The notes under the pieces are model-generated. The model saw nothing but the letters and a program-made list of their open reading frames with translations, was not told where the DNA came from and did no database searches. A stretch of DNA of 64,000 bases, taken from Halorhabdus sp. CBA1104 (GTDB taxonomy: Archaea > Halobacteriota > Halobacteria > Halobacteriales > Haloarculaceae). Made by a program: the position numbers and the translations under genes. Every line of letters begins with the position of its first letter. The stretch's first letter is position 1. The stretch spans positions 248,001-312,000 of the forward strand of contig NZ_CP033878.1 in the NCBI RefSeq assembly GCF_009690625.1, written 5' to 3'. Positions 1-7,933 of the stretch are shown piece after piece.

Positions 1-29
1 CCGAGGCGGTGCTTTCGAACAGTCGATGA
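1..29 (+). CDS. 3' end of an upstream gene, possibly phytoene desaturase
   Basis: Only eight codons and a TGA stop are visible, ending in Ser-Arg. The TGA (27-29) overlaps the first ATG of the next gene, so the two are probably cotranscribed and translationally coupled. In haloarchaea a CrtI/CrtD-type desaturase commonly precedes lycopene elongase; that identity is inferred from context only. Confidence 0.35.
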
Positions 30-907
30 TGGCGACGACGTCACGGCGTCCCGGGCGTTCGAGTCTGCTCGACCGGGTGCGGTACCTGCTGGTCCTTTCC
101 CGACCCCGGTTTTGGCTGTATCTGGCCGGACCGGTCGTCATTGGGGTTGTCTACGCCGCCGAATCGACAGCGGAGCTGATCACCCCACTCTCGGTCGCGC
201 TGTTCGCCTACTTTCTCGTGCCCGCGAACGTCTTCCTCTACGGTGTCAACGACGTCTTCGACGTCGATATCGACGTCGAGAATCCGAAAAAGGAAGACGG
301 GCCGGAAGCGCGCTTCTCCGGGGACCGGTGGGTTCTTGGGGTCGTGCTCGTCTCGGGACTGCTCGCGCTTCCCTTTGCCTTCGTCGTCGGGCCTGCAGGC
401 AAAGTCACCCTGGCGGGATTCCTCGTTCTCGCCGTCGAGTACAGCGCCCCACCGTTCCGGTTCAAGACGACGCCTGGCCTCGATTCACTCTCGAACGGAC
501 TGTACGTCCTGCCCGGCGTCCTCGCGTTCACGGCCGTTGCGGGCCAGCTCCCGCCCCTCCCGGCGATCGTCGGCGGCTGGCTCTGGACGATGGCGATGCA
601 CACCTTTTCGGCGATCCCCGACATCGAACCTGATCGCCGGGCTGGCATCGCTACGACGGCGACGGTCCTGGGCCAGCGCCGGACCTACGCCTACTGTGGG
701 GCCGTCTGGGCGCTTGCAGCCGGTGCCTTCGCCCTGGTTCACCCACTGCTGGGTACTGTCCTCGCCGTCTACCCGCTCTTGGAACTCGTCATTGCCGTCT
801 CGGACGTGGTGGTCGACCGCGCCTACTGGTGGTTCCCGGCGATCAACACCGTCGTCGGGACCGTCCTGACGATGGGCTATCTCTGGAGGGTGATGTACGG
901 TGGCTGA
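26..907 (+). CDS. lyeJ: Lycopene elongase/hydratase, UbiA family
   Basis: A 293-residue polytopic membrane prenyltransferase. The first Asp-rich motif NDVFDVDID lies at residues 75-83 and the second, DIEPDRRAG, at 199-207; these bind the Mg-diphosphate of the prenyl donor in the UbiA family. Known haloarchaeal relatives add C5 units from dimethylallyl diphosphate to lycopene on the way to bacterioruberin. The ATG at 26 overlaps the upstream stop, and an ATG at 29 is an alternative. It overlaps the next gene, a bacterioruberin hydratase, by 8 bp; this pairing is the main reason to prefer lycopene elongase over another UbiA enzyme. Confidence 0.85.
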   Translation: MMATTSRRPGRSSLLDRVRYLLVLSRPRFWLYLAGPVVIGVVYAAESTAELITPLSVALFAYFLVPANVFLYGVNDVFDVDIDVENPKKEDGPEARFSGDRWVLGVVLVSGLLALPFAFVVGPAGKVTLAGFLVLAVEYSAPPFRFKTTPGLDSLSNGLYVLPGVLAFTAVAGQLPPLPAIVGGWLWTMAMHTFSAIPDIEPDRRAGIATTATVLGQRRTYAYCGAVWALAAGAFALVHPLLGTVLAVYPLLELVIAVSDVVVDRAYWWFPAINTVVGTVLTMGYLWRVMYGG

Positions 908-1784
908 CCTCGACCGCCGGCGATTCGAGGCGCGACTCGACAGGTTGGTCGCCGACAATCGCTTCACTATCGCGGTGACGTTCCCCGCGATCGGCGCCGT
1001 CATGCTCCTCGCCAGCGCCGAAGGCTGGTTCCCGGGGAGTCTCGAGTTCAACCCCTATCTGGTTCTCTTTGGGACCGCCGTGATGCGCCTGCCGCTGATC
1101 GCCGGGATCGCCCCCCTGGTCGACCGCCGGGCCGGCCTCGCGATCGCCGCCCTGACACTCTACACCTACGGGATCGAATTCACGGGCGTGCTGACTGGAC
1201 TCCCCTATGGCCACTTCGAGTACGCCATCGACCTCGGACCGATGTTGCTCGACACCGTCCCGGCAGCCCTGCCGATCTTCTTTTTCCCACTGGTGTTGAA
1301 CGCTTACCTGCTCTGTCTGCTCTTGCTCGGTGACCGTGCCTCGCTGACGCGGGTCCGGCTTCCGGCGGTCATCGCGACCGTCCTGGCGATGGACCTCGTG
1401 TTGGATCCAGGAGCGGTCGGACTCGGCTTCTGGGAGTATGCACCCCCGCTGTCGGGCGATGGTCTGTGGGCGGGTGCGACGGCTGCCCAGTTCTACGGTG
1501 TCCCGCTGTCGAACTACCTCGGATGGGTACTGAGTGCCAGCGTCGCCGTGCTCGCGTTCGATCTGGGCTTTCAGCGGGCTGGACTGCTCGATCGACTGGA
1601 ACGGACGGGCTTCATGCTCGACGACCTCGTGAGTTTCGTGATCCTGTGGGGCGCGATCAACGCCTGGTACGGCAACTGGCTTTCGGTCGCTGTGGCCGGA
1701 CTGTTCGGAGTCGGGCTGTTGGCGACCGACCGCTTCGACTTTGCTGTCCGGGAAACCGTTCCGCTGGTTCGCTCCCGGCAGTGA
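900..1784 (+). CDS. cruF: Bisanhydrobacterioruberin hydratase (CruF-type)
   Basis: A 294-residue, highly hydrophobic protein with about seven or eight predicted membrane spans and the layout of the carotenoid 1,2-hydratase family CruF. Haloarchaeal members hydrate the end groups of bisanhydrobacterioruberin to give bacterioruberin, the red C50 membrane pigment. It starts with GTG inside the end of lyeJ (8 bp overlap), so the genes are translationally coupled. Motifs such as GIEFTGVLTGLPYGHFEY near residue 90 fit the family. The function rests on family resemblance plus operon context. Confidence 0.85.
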   Translation: MADLDRRRFEARLDRLVADNRFTIAVTFPAIGAVMLLASAEGWFPGSLEFNPYLVLFGTAVMRLPLIAGIAPLVDRRAGLAIAALTLYTYGIEFTGVLTGLPYGHFEYAIDLGPMLLDTVPAALPIFFFPLVLNAYLLCLLLLGDRASLTRVRLPAVIATVLAMDLVLDPGAVGLGFWEYAPPLSGDGLWAGATAAQFYGVPLSNYLGWVLSASVAVLAFDLGFQRAGLLDRLERTGFMLDDLVSFVILWGAINAWYGNWLSVAVAGLFGVGLLATDRFDFAVRETVPLVRSRQ

Positions 1785-1882
1785 TTTCGGGCGTCTCGAG
1801 GCGGCGCCTCTCACGTCCGAGATACCACCCTCGTTTTGCCACCAGCGCCAGCCATTTTGTGGGTGGCCTGCCACCACCAGCT

Positions 1883-2149
1883 ATGACACGCACGAAACTC
1901 GAGACCGCAAGCGAGCGACTCGATTCGGCCGCCGACAGTGCCGAGACGAACGCAGATCGCCTCGCCGATCTCGCCGCTCAACTCGACCAGTTGGCCGAAG
2001 CCGACCGCGGTCCGGATCACGGTCGCATGGCCCGCATCCAGACCGCACTCGACGAGATCCAGCAAGAGACGGCCGACGAGACGGCAGCGACCATCGAGGA
2101 TGCCCGAACGGCGATCAGCGAGTACCGGGCGACTGTCGATGGCGTCTAA
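1883..2149 (+). CDS. Small conserved haloarchaeal protein, helical
   Basis: An 88-residue acidic protein starting MTRTKLETAS and ending TVDGV. It is almost entirely predicted helix with heptad-like Leu/Ala spacing, and contains ADRGPDHGRMARIQTAL in the middle. Similar short proteins with a conserved RGPDHGR block occur across haloarchaea under a domain of unknown function (I think DUF7553, from memory). No catalytic residues are evident. The start was chosen at the ATG just after a purine-poor intergenic stretch because the longer open frame upstream lies over the end of cruF. Confidence 0.65.
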   Translation: MTRTKLETASERLDSAADSAETNADRLADLAAQLDQLAEADRGPDHGRMARIQTALDEIQQETADETAATIEDARTAISEYRATVDGV

Positions 2150-2204
2150 GCCACGAACGACCGAACACGATTAGGACGCGGTCACCGGGGACCCAGTATC
2201 CCAC

Positions 2205-2588
2205 TCAGCCGGCCGTGGTTCGGTTGTCGACGGTCCACTCGTCTTCAGCGTAGGCCTGTAAGCGCCCGAAGAACCGTCGGAGGCCCGCTGCCTCCGTTTC
2301 GGGGAGCACGTGCAATCGGATCGCCCCGTCCCGTATCGACGCCCGGAACACGTCACCGGTCTCTCGGTCTCTGACCAGATAGACGACCATCGGTAGATCG
2401 TGGAAATCCCCGTACTGATACGGGCCATCGTCGAGGACGCCATCGAGGTAGGTCCGCAGGGTCGCTTCCGGACGTTGCTCGGCCGGTTCGAGTCGGAACA
2501 GCGTGGTGCCCTCGTAGGAGAGGCGGCCCGCCCGATCGTATTCCCGCTGTGGACGGGATTCGATCTCGAATGCGGGGTCGCTAGCCAT
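2205..2588 (-). CDS. Conserved hypothetical protein
   Basis: A 127-residue soluble acidic protein with no signal peptide or membrane span. It reads as a small alpha/beta domain: MASDPAFEIE at the start, then a YRDRETGDVF-like strand pair and an amphipathic helix near the C-terminus (AAGLRRFFGRLQAYAED). I do not recognise a family. The ATG at 2588 begins after the promoter region shared with the divergent SRAP gene; longer in-frame extensions run into that gene and are rejected. Confidence 0.65.
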   Translation of the reverse strand: MASDPAFEIESRPQREYDRAGRLSYEGTTLFRLEPAEQRPEATLRTYLDGVLDDGPYQYGDFHDLPMVVYLVRDRETGDVFRASIRDGAIRLHVLPETEAAGLRRFFGRLQAYAEDEWTVDNRTTAG

Positions 2589-2759
2589 GGTACCACTTCT
2601 CACTTGGTCGCTATCCGTTTTGAACGTACGGGCGGTATTGCAACCTGGCCGGCAGCGTTCGACTGTCAAAGAGCGGACAGGGCAACGCCTGTGGCGAACG
2701 CACGCAGGCGACTCTCGACAGGCCCCAGCCTTTTGTCCGCCGGTGGCCCTACACCGCGT

Positions 2760-3446
2760 ATGTGCGGTCGATACGGGCTGTTCACGCCGCCGACTGATCT
2801 CGAAGTGCGGTTCGACGCCTCCATGGCGTGTGACTTCGAGCCGACGTACAACGCCGCTCCGAGCGAGTCGCTGCCGGTCATCGACGCCGAGCAATCACGG
2901 CAGATCCGGACGCGCCAGTGGGGACTGATCCCGTCCTGGGCCGACGATCCGGACGCCCATCGTCACACCAACGCCCGCGCCGAGACGCTCTTCGAGCGGC
3001 CGAGTTTTCGGGAGTCTGCCGAGCAACGGCGGTGTCTCGTCCTCGCTGACGGGTTCTACGAGTGGGGGGCGCCGGACGGACAGCGCCGTCCCCACTTCGT
3101 CAGACGGACCGACGGCGAGCCATTCGCGATGGCGGGTCTCTGGGAACGGTGGACGCCCTCGAGGACCCAAACGAAGCTGGGGTCGCTTACGGCCGAGCCG
3201 GAACCGATCGAGACGTTCACCATCGTCACGACCCAGGCCAACGACGCGATCGAGCCACTCCACGATCGGATGCCGGTCGTGTTGCCGCCCGACGCCGAGG
3301 GACCCTGGCTGTCAGCTGACCCCGGTCGGGCGGCGTCGTTGCTGGAACCGCTCTCAGCCCAGCACCTTCGCGTCGATCCCGTCTCGCGGGCTGTCAACGA
3401 TCCGACGGCGACGGGACCCAAGCTGGTCACGCCGATCGAGCAGTGA
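2760..3446 (+). CDS. SRAP-domain protein shielding abasic sites (YedK/HMCES family)
   Basis: A 228-residue protein starting MCGRYG. Members of this family cut off Met1 and use Cys2 to form a thiazolidine crosslink with abasic sites in single-stranded DNA, protecting them from error-prone repair. All key residues are visible: Cys2, Asn71 in NARAETL, Glu101 in GFYEW and His168 in PLHDRMPV. The ATG at 2760 is fixed by the need for Cys at position 2, which rules out the longer open frame upstream. The gene is divergent from the preceding hypothetical gene and stands alone. Confidence 0.92.
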   Translation: MCGRYGLFTPPTDLEVRFDASMACDFEPTYNAAPSESLPVIDAEQSRQIRTRQWGLIPSWADDPDAHRHTNARAETLFERPSFRESAEQRRCLVLADGFYEWGAPDGQRRPHFVRRTDGEPFAMAGLWERWTPSRTQTKLGSLTAEPEPIETFTIVTTQANDAIEPLHDRMPVVLPPDAEGPWLSADPGRAASLLEPLSAQHLRVDPVSRAVNDPTATGPKLVTPIEQ

Positions 3447-3469
3447 CTCGATCCAGCTGGCCCTTCTCG

Positions 3470-4066
3470 TTAACTCTCGACCGGCTGGACGCCCACCAAG
3501 CCATCGAGGCTGCTTGTCCACTCGAAACCGGGGAGACGCACGTGTGAGAGTGATCCTTCGACGGCAAATCCCAGTCCTTCGAACACTAGCTGTGACGGGC
3601 GGTTATCGGGGGCGACCAGCGCCAGGCAGGCCCCGGTCTCCGCGGCCGCGAGGGCCGCTGCCTGTGCGACGAGTGCCGACGCGATCCCGCGTCGTCGATA
3701 GGCTGGGGTGACGTACAAGGCCCAGATGTACCCTCCGTCGAATTGCAGGGTCGTATCGATCGGCTCGACAGTGACCTGGCGGTCGATCGAGAGGACAACC
3801 GATCCCACGGTGCCTTCGATCGTCTCGACCCGGACGATCCAGTCGTCGGGAGCGATCGGGGCCTCGATCGTGTCGCTGTCACGATCGGCTCCGCGATCGA
3901 CGGCCAACGAGAGGTCGGGCGAGAGCGACGGTACCGGGACATCGAACGCTTCCGTCCGGTAGAGGCGAAGGCGGGAAATCCTGATCCCTCGATTCGTGAG
4001 TGCGTTCCACAGTGCTCGCCCGCACCTGGTCCGGGTCAGTCGCCAGACTGGGACGGCGTCCATCAT
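3470..4066 (-). CDS. GNAT-family N-acetyltransferase
   Basis: A 198-residue protein. The C-terminal half has the GNAT fold signature: a hydrophobic strand (YIWALYVTPAY) followed by the acetyl-CoA pyrophosphate loop RRRGIASALV, then a second strand (CLALVAP) and the LVFEGLGF element typical of motif B. The N-terminal half is less conserved and may bind the acceptor. Two ATG codons are adjacent (4066 and 4063). The substrate cannot be read from the sequence. The gene points the same way as the kinase-like gene upstream, with a gap of about 55 bp. Confidence 0.75.
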   Translation of the reverse strand: MMDAVPVWRLTRTRCGRALWNALTNRGIRISRLRLYRTEAFDVPVPSLSPDLSLAVDRGADRDSDTIEAPIAPDDWIVRVETIEGTVGSVVLSIDRQVTVEPIDTTLQFDGGYIWALYVTPAYRRRGIASALVAQAAALAAAETGACLALVAPDNRPSQLVFEGLGFAVEGSLSHVRLPGFEWTSSLDGLVGVQPVES

Positions 4067-4121
4067 CCTGCGTCTCGGAGGCGATAGCGATAAACGCTCT
4101 GGCTGTCGACTCGTGGGACGG

Positions 4122-4973
4122 TCAGTAGCCCAGTTCGGCAAGGGTCGCTTCGAGGCCGGGCAGATACTCCTCGCCGAACAGCCCAACGTGGATCAACAGC
4201 GGATACAGCCGGTAGACGAACCGGCGCGATTCGAAGAACCCCGGTTCGATCGATCGCAACGACCGGTAACGGTCGAAAAACGGGTTCCCGAACGTCTCGG
4301 TCCAGTCGATGTACGCGAGTTCGATCTCGGGATGCCCGTAGTAGGTCGCCGGATCGAGAAACGCCCGGACTTCGCCCTCGGCCGCGAGGACGTTCGTCCG
4401 CCAGACGTCGCCGTGGAGAAGTGCGGGCTCTGCAGGCTGGCTCAGTAGGTCTTCCAGGTCGTCGGCGACTGCCTGTACCCGCGCCGCCAGATCGTCACCG
4501 AGTGGGCCGTCCTCGCGAGCGCCACGGAGTTGCGGGACCAGTCGCTGTGCCCGGAAGAACGCGATCCAGTTTTCACGCCAGGGGTTTGGCTGGTCGAGCG
4601 AGCCCACGAGCGTATCGAAGGGAAAGCCCACGGCCTCGGCGGTAACGTCGTGTAACGCCGCCACGTGTTCGGCGGCGTTGCGCTCGACTGGGGGCGTGAT
4701 CGCCGACTCGCCTGCCACGTGCTCGATGACCAGGAGTTCGTCACTGGCCCACAACACGTCGGGGACCGGTAGCGCCGAGTGCTCGGCAAGGTATTCCAGC
4801 ATCTTCGCCTCGACCGACAGTGGTGTCTCTCCGGTCTTGGCGACGACCGGCGACCGCTCGGCGAAGTCGATGCGATAGACACGGCCGATCATGCCACCGT
4901 CGAGTTTCTGGCACCCGGTCGACTCGGCATCGAGTCCGTCGGCGACCTGCCCGGCGATCGACGCCATGGTCAT
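4122..4973 (-). CDS. Fructosamine kinase family protein
   Basis: A 283-residue protein with an aminoglycoside-phosphotransferase-like kinase fold. Visible: a degenerate glycine-rich loop (DGGMIGRVYRI, 25-35), a VVAKTG Lys, the catalytic loop HGDVWRTN (187-194), the metal-binding Asp in LDPA (207) and YGHPEIELAY (212-221), which is distinctive for the fructosamine/ketosamine 3-kinase family. These enzymes phosphorylate sugar-protein adducts so that they fall apart. ATG 4973 overlaps the stop of the HAD gene upstream (ATGA overlap), so the two are translationally coupled. The true substrate in archaea is not established. Confidence 0.8.
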   Translation of the reverse strand: MTMASIAGQVADGLDAESTGCQKLDGGMIGRVYRIDFAERSPVVAKTGETPLSVEAKMLEYLAEHSALPVPDVLWASDELLVIEHVAGESAITPPVERNAAEHVAALHDVTAEAVGFPFDTLVGSLDQPNPWRENWIAFFRAQRLVPQLRGAREDGPLGDDLAARVQAVADDLEDLLSQPAEPALLHGDVWRTNVLAAEGEVRAFLDPATYYGHPEIELAYIDWTETFGNPFFDRYRSLRSIEPGFFESRRFVYRLYPLLIHVGLFGEEYLPGLEATLAELGY

Positions 4974-5953
4974 CGCTTCCCCCCCGACTCGTTTGCCGAT
5001 CCCGGTTCACTGTCGTCGGATCCGAACGGACATGCTGCCATCGTCCGTTCGAGCGCTGTCCCGAGAGCCATCTCCCGGGGGACAGTCACCACGTCGGTCG
5101 ATCGATCGAGTTGGTCTGCACCGAGGGCCTCCGCACTGACTGTCCGGGACTCGGCTGGCAACTCCTCGATGACGTTCCCGCGACCGGCGACCGCCAGAAA
5201 CAGATCGGCCGCTCGGGCCATCGGCAGGTCGCTGGCCGAATCACCGGCAGCGATCACGTAGTCCCAGTCTCGTCGGTTGCGTAGTCGTTCGACCGCTGGC
5301 CCCTTCTGGACGAAGCTGTACTCGCCGGTGAAGCGACCGTCTCGCGTCTCGAAATCGGTGCCGACCACTCGGACACGATCATCGATCAGTTGTGCGTACT
5401 GGGTGGCGACGTGTGTCGGGACGTCCGTGACGAGAACGACGTCGACACCGCGCTCACGAAGCGTTTCCTGAAGCCGTTCGTCGACACGGACGGCGAGCCC
5501 GAGCGCCGCTGTCACGGCGTCGTCGATCTGCTCGGCGCGCTTGTCCCTCAGCAACTGGCCGTAGGCGTCGAGTACCTGTGTCTGCATCGACCGGTAGTCC
5601 GCTCCATCGCCGGTCGGGCCACTCCGCGAGGCTCCTCGGGCGCGCAGTCGGATCGCCTTCGCGAGGACGCGAGCGACGATAGCATCCAGTCCCATCGCGG
5701 CGAGTGCGTCACAGCCGCGTAAGGCGCCCAGCCACCGGTCCCGGGAGCGATCGCCTCCGGCGTAGTCGGCGACCGCCCCGAGCACGTTCCGGATGGCCGC
5801 TCGATCGGCGTCACTCAGCGGGAGCTCACTCGCATACGGGAGGACGGCGAGCGTTTCGACGAAGATCGAGCCGTGTCGGTGGACCGTTCCGTCGATATCG
5901 AGACAGAGGCCGACGCGACGAGTGGGCGTTCCGGCCGACTGGGACGCTGTCAT
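4970..5953 (-). CDS. HAD-superfamily hydrolase
   Basis: A 327-residue protein with motif I DIDGTV (19-24, nucleophile Asp19), motif II in LVTDVPTH (about 174-181), motif III Lys217 and motif IV GDSASD (237-242). These indicate a phosphatase-type HAD enzyme of the Cof/phosphoserine-phosphatase kind. A long helical insert (about 40-165) forms the cap and probably sets the substrate. Its stop overlaps the start of the fructosamine-kinase-like gene, which suggests that the two act on linked phospho-sugar metabolites; this is inference. Confidence 0.75.
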   Translation of the reverse strand: MTASQSAGTPTRRVGLCLDIDGTVHRHGSIFVETLAVLPYASELPLSDADRAAIRNVLGAVADYAGGDRSRDRWLGALRGCDALAAMGLDAIVARVLAKAIRLRARGASRSGPTGDGADYRSMQTQVLDAYGQLLRDKRAEQIDDAVTAALGLAVRVDERLQETLRERGVDVVLVTDVPTHVATQYAQLIDDRVRVVGTDFETRDGRFTGEYSFVQKGPAVERLRNRRDWDYVIAAGDSASDLPMARAADLFLAVAGRGNVIEELPAESRTVSAEALGADQLDRSTDVVTVPREMALGTALERTMAACPFGSDDSEPGSANESGGKR

Positions 5954-6043
5954 CGAACCGATACTCGACCGTCACTGAGTTTAACGTATCGGGTCGGTGT
6001 CGAGACACCCCTGTGGCCGCTCTCCGGACCCACCGGCCGTAGC

Positions 6044-6658
6044 TCAGGCCTGACGGGCGAACGCGAGGTTGCCGTTGATCGATTCGATGTACGCCTCTAC
6101 GACGTCGCCTTCGCTGGCTCCCGGGACGAAGATCGTGTAGTTGCCCTTCTCGGCGACGCCGTCACCTTTCCGGCCGGTGCCGACGATCTTGACCTCGTAG
6201 CTTTTGCCTTCTTCGAGGGTGGGGCGCTGGCCTTGCGAACTCGACGACGACGCGCGCGTCTCGACGGGCCGGAAGGCCCCGCAAGCCTGACAGCGGAGCA
6301 TGTCGATACCGTTCTCGGTCGCCAAGATCGTATCCGGCAGGCCACACTCAGAGCAGGTGACGTACTCGGCGACGTAGCTGTCGATCGCTGCGGCGAAGTC
6401 CGCGCCGTCGAACTCGCCGTTGTATCGGGCGCGGTCGTCCTCGAATTGCCCGCTGGTACCGAGTTCGCGCTGGATCGAGCGGTGGACGTGTTCGGCATCG
6501 CGAGAGAGGGCGTCCGCGATCGCTCCCAGGTTCGTCAGTCGGGTAAACGCCCCGTCGGCTTCGCCCTCGGGATCGGGGATCGAGAGTCGTCGTTCGTCGG
6601 CCGCCGGGCGGTCGGGCAGTGCGTCGTGGGCTCGCTGTAAGGCCTGCTCGTAGTTCAT
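6044..6658 (-). CDS. Translation initiation factor aIF2 subunit beta with TRAM domain
   Basis: A 204-residue protein. Residues 1-95 match the aIF2-beta core and the C2-C2 zinc ribbon has Cys102, Cys105, Cys123 and Cys126 (CSECGLPDT ... CQACG). A serine-rich linker (137-141) leads to a C-terminal beta-barrel of the TRAM type (about 148-204, GKSYEVKIVGTGRKGDGVAE). aIF2 delivers initiator tRNA to the small ribosomal subunit. The added TRAM RNA-binding domain is typical of haloarchaea and absent from the classical archaeal protein. It stands alone, convergent with nothing. Confidence 0.9.
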   Translation of the reverse strand: MNYEQALQRAHDALPDRPAADERRLSIPDPEGEADGAFTRLTNLGAIADALSRDAEHVHRSIQRELGTSGQFEDDRARYNGEFDGADFAAAIDSYVAEYVTCSECGLPDTILATENGIDMLRCQACGAFRPVETRASSSSSQGQRPTLEEGKSYEVKIVGTGRKGDGVAEKGNYTIFVPGASEGDVVEAYIESINGNLAFARQA

Positions 6659-6739
6659 ACTGTTCGGACGTGATCCAGACAGAAGGATGCTCCGTGAGGC
6701 GTGATAGAGCGGGTCACGCCGCTGGCTCTCGTGGCTTCG

Positions 6740-7747
6740 CTATCGCTCGTCGGCGAGGACGTCACGGTAGACCGCAAGAAGGTCGTCGGCGATCGCATCG
6801 ATGGTGTAGGAGTCACTCTGCTCGCTGGCCCGTTTTCCGAGTCGTTCACGTCGCTCCGGGTCCCGCAGGCGATCGAGCGGCTCGGTGAACTCCTCGCTTC
6901 CCTTCAGGCAGTCCTCGCCATCGGTCAACCACTCGAAGGTCGGAATGTCCCGAACGACGGGCGGCCGACCGCAGGCCATCGCTTCGAGCAGCGCCATTCC
7001 CTCGTTCTCGTTTTTCGTCGGGAAAAAGAAGATGTCTCCCGCCGCGAACCCACCCCGAATATCCTCGATATAGCCGGTAAACGCACAGTTGTCGGGCGCG
7101 TTCGCGACGAGTTGCTTTGCCGTCTGTGAGCGAAGCAGACTGTCCAGTCGGCCTCCACCGGTCGGGTTGAGATAGCCAAACCACGCAAAATCCAGCTCCG
7201 GCATCGCCCGGGCCGTCTCGATGAACGCCCGTAGGCCCTTGCGCTCGATGACGTGGCCGACGTTGAACACGACTGGGGGGTCCAGATCGTAGCGGTCGAG
7301 ATACGTTTCGCGGAGCGACTCGAACCCCTCGAGGCGTTCGGGATCGAACCCGTTCGAGACGACCGACGTCGGGACGTCACAGTAGCCCTCGATCACGTCG
7401 CGGTTGTGCTCGGACGGACAGATCAACCGGTCGCCCAGTCCATAGGCCGCTTCGAGATAGGGCCGCAGGGGCTTGGCCAGGAGGTTCGAGAATGCGAAAC
7501 TCTCCCGGAAATCAGCCGCCGTCTGGTGGGTGTGAATCACGACCGGCACGCCGGCCCGCTGGGCGCGCCAGGCGTAGAAAACCGACTGTGGCCCCATGTT
7601 GTTGAGGTGTAAGAGATCGGCCCCGAGATCGGGCTCGGTCGTGTATTCGATCCCGGCCCGATCGAGGATCGTCCGTTGCTGGCGGACTGACTGGGCCTGT
7701 CCGCCGGTGATCGCGTCCTCCCACTCGAAATAGTGACTAATCCGCAC
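6740..7747 (-). CDS. Family 4 glycosyltransferase
   Basis: A 335-residue GT-B fold enzyme. The N-terminal half has HTHQTAADFRESF (72-84) and the C-terminal half has VFNVGHVIERKG (160-171) and the donor-binding E-x7-E element ENEGMALLEAMACG (247-260). Such enzymes move a sugar from a nucleotide donor to a lipid, glycan or small molecule; the acceptor cannot be told. It starts with GTG at 7747. No other glycan genes lie beside it, so a role in glycolipid or osmolyte synthesis is as likely as in protein glycosylation. Confidence 0.8.
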   Translation of the reverse strand: MRISHYFEWEDAITGGQAQSVRQQRTILDRAGIEYTTEPDLGADLLHLNNMGPQSVFYAWRAQRAGVPVVIHTHQTAADFRESFAFSNLLAKPLRPYLEAAYGLGDRLICPSEHNRDVIEGYCDVPTSVVSNGFDPERLEGFESLRETYLDRYDLDPPVVFNVGHVIERKGLRAFIETARAMPELDFAWFGYLNPTGGGRLDSLLRSQTAKQLVANAPDNCAFTGYIEDIRGGFAAGDIFFFPTKNENEGMALLEAMACGRPPVVRDIPTFEWLTDGEDCLKGSEEFTEPLDRLRDPERRERLGKRASEQSDSYTIDAIADDLLAVYRDVLADER

Positions 7748-7819
7748 GCGTGTCTTCGATCTCGCGGGCCACCGTTCAGTACCTTCCGGATTCGAGTCGC
7801 CTCTCGATCTGTGCCGGCC

Positions 7820-7834
7820 GCAAGCATTTACTCA
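7820..7834 (+). promoter_or_regulatory. TATA/BRE-type promoter
   Basis: GCAAGCATTTACTC has a haloarchaeal TATA element (ATTTACT, centred at about 7829) preceded by a purine-rich BRE-like stretch. Transcription would begin at about 7856, three bases before the ATG at 7859. Confidence 0.45.
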
Positions 7835-7858
7835 CTGCGTGAGAACGAACTGGCAGAC

Positions 7859-7933
7859 ATGGAGCACCCAGCCCACACCGATCGCCGACAGCAGACACCA
7901 CTGAGACGGACAACTGGGGGGCGGCGAGCATGA
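7859..7933 (+). CDS. Possible 24-residue leader ORF coupled to the membrane protein
   Basis: ATG 7859 sits about 3 nt after the predicted transcript start, as in leaderless haloarchaeal genes. The short frame encodes a basic peptide (MEHPAHTDRRQQTPLRR...) and its TGA (7931-7933) overlaps the ATG (7930) of the next gene as ATGA. This geometry suggests translational coupling, but nothing in the peptide is recognisable and it may not be made. Confidence 0.3.
   Translation: MEHPAHTDRRQQTPLRRTTGGRRA

Noticed and set aside
843-1877. Long minus-strand frame over cruF
   Set aside because: It is antisense to a clear carotenoid gene, and its composition (many Arg, Gly, Gln) is that of a shadow frame.
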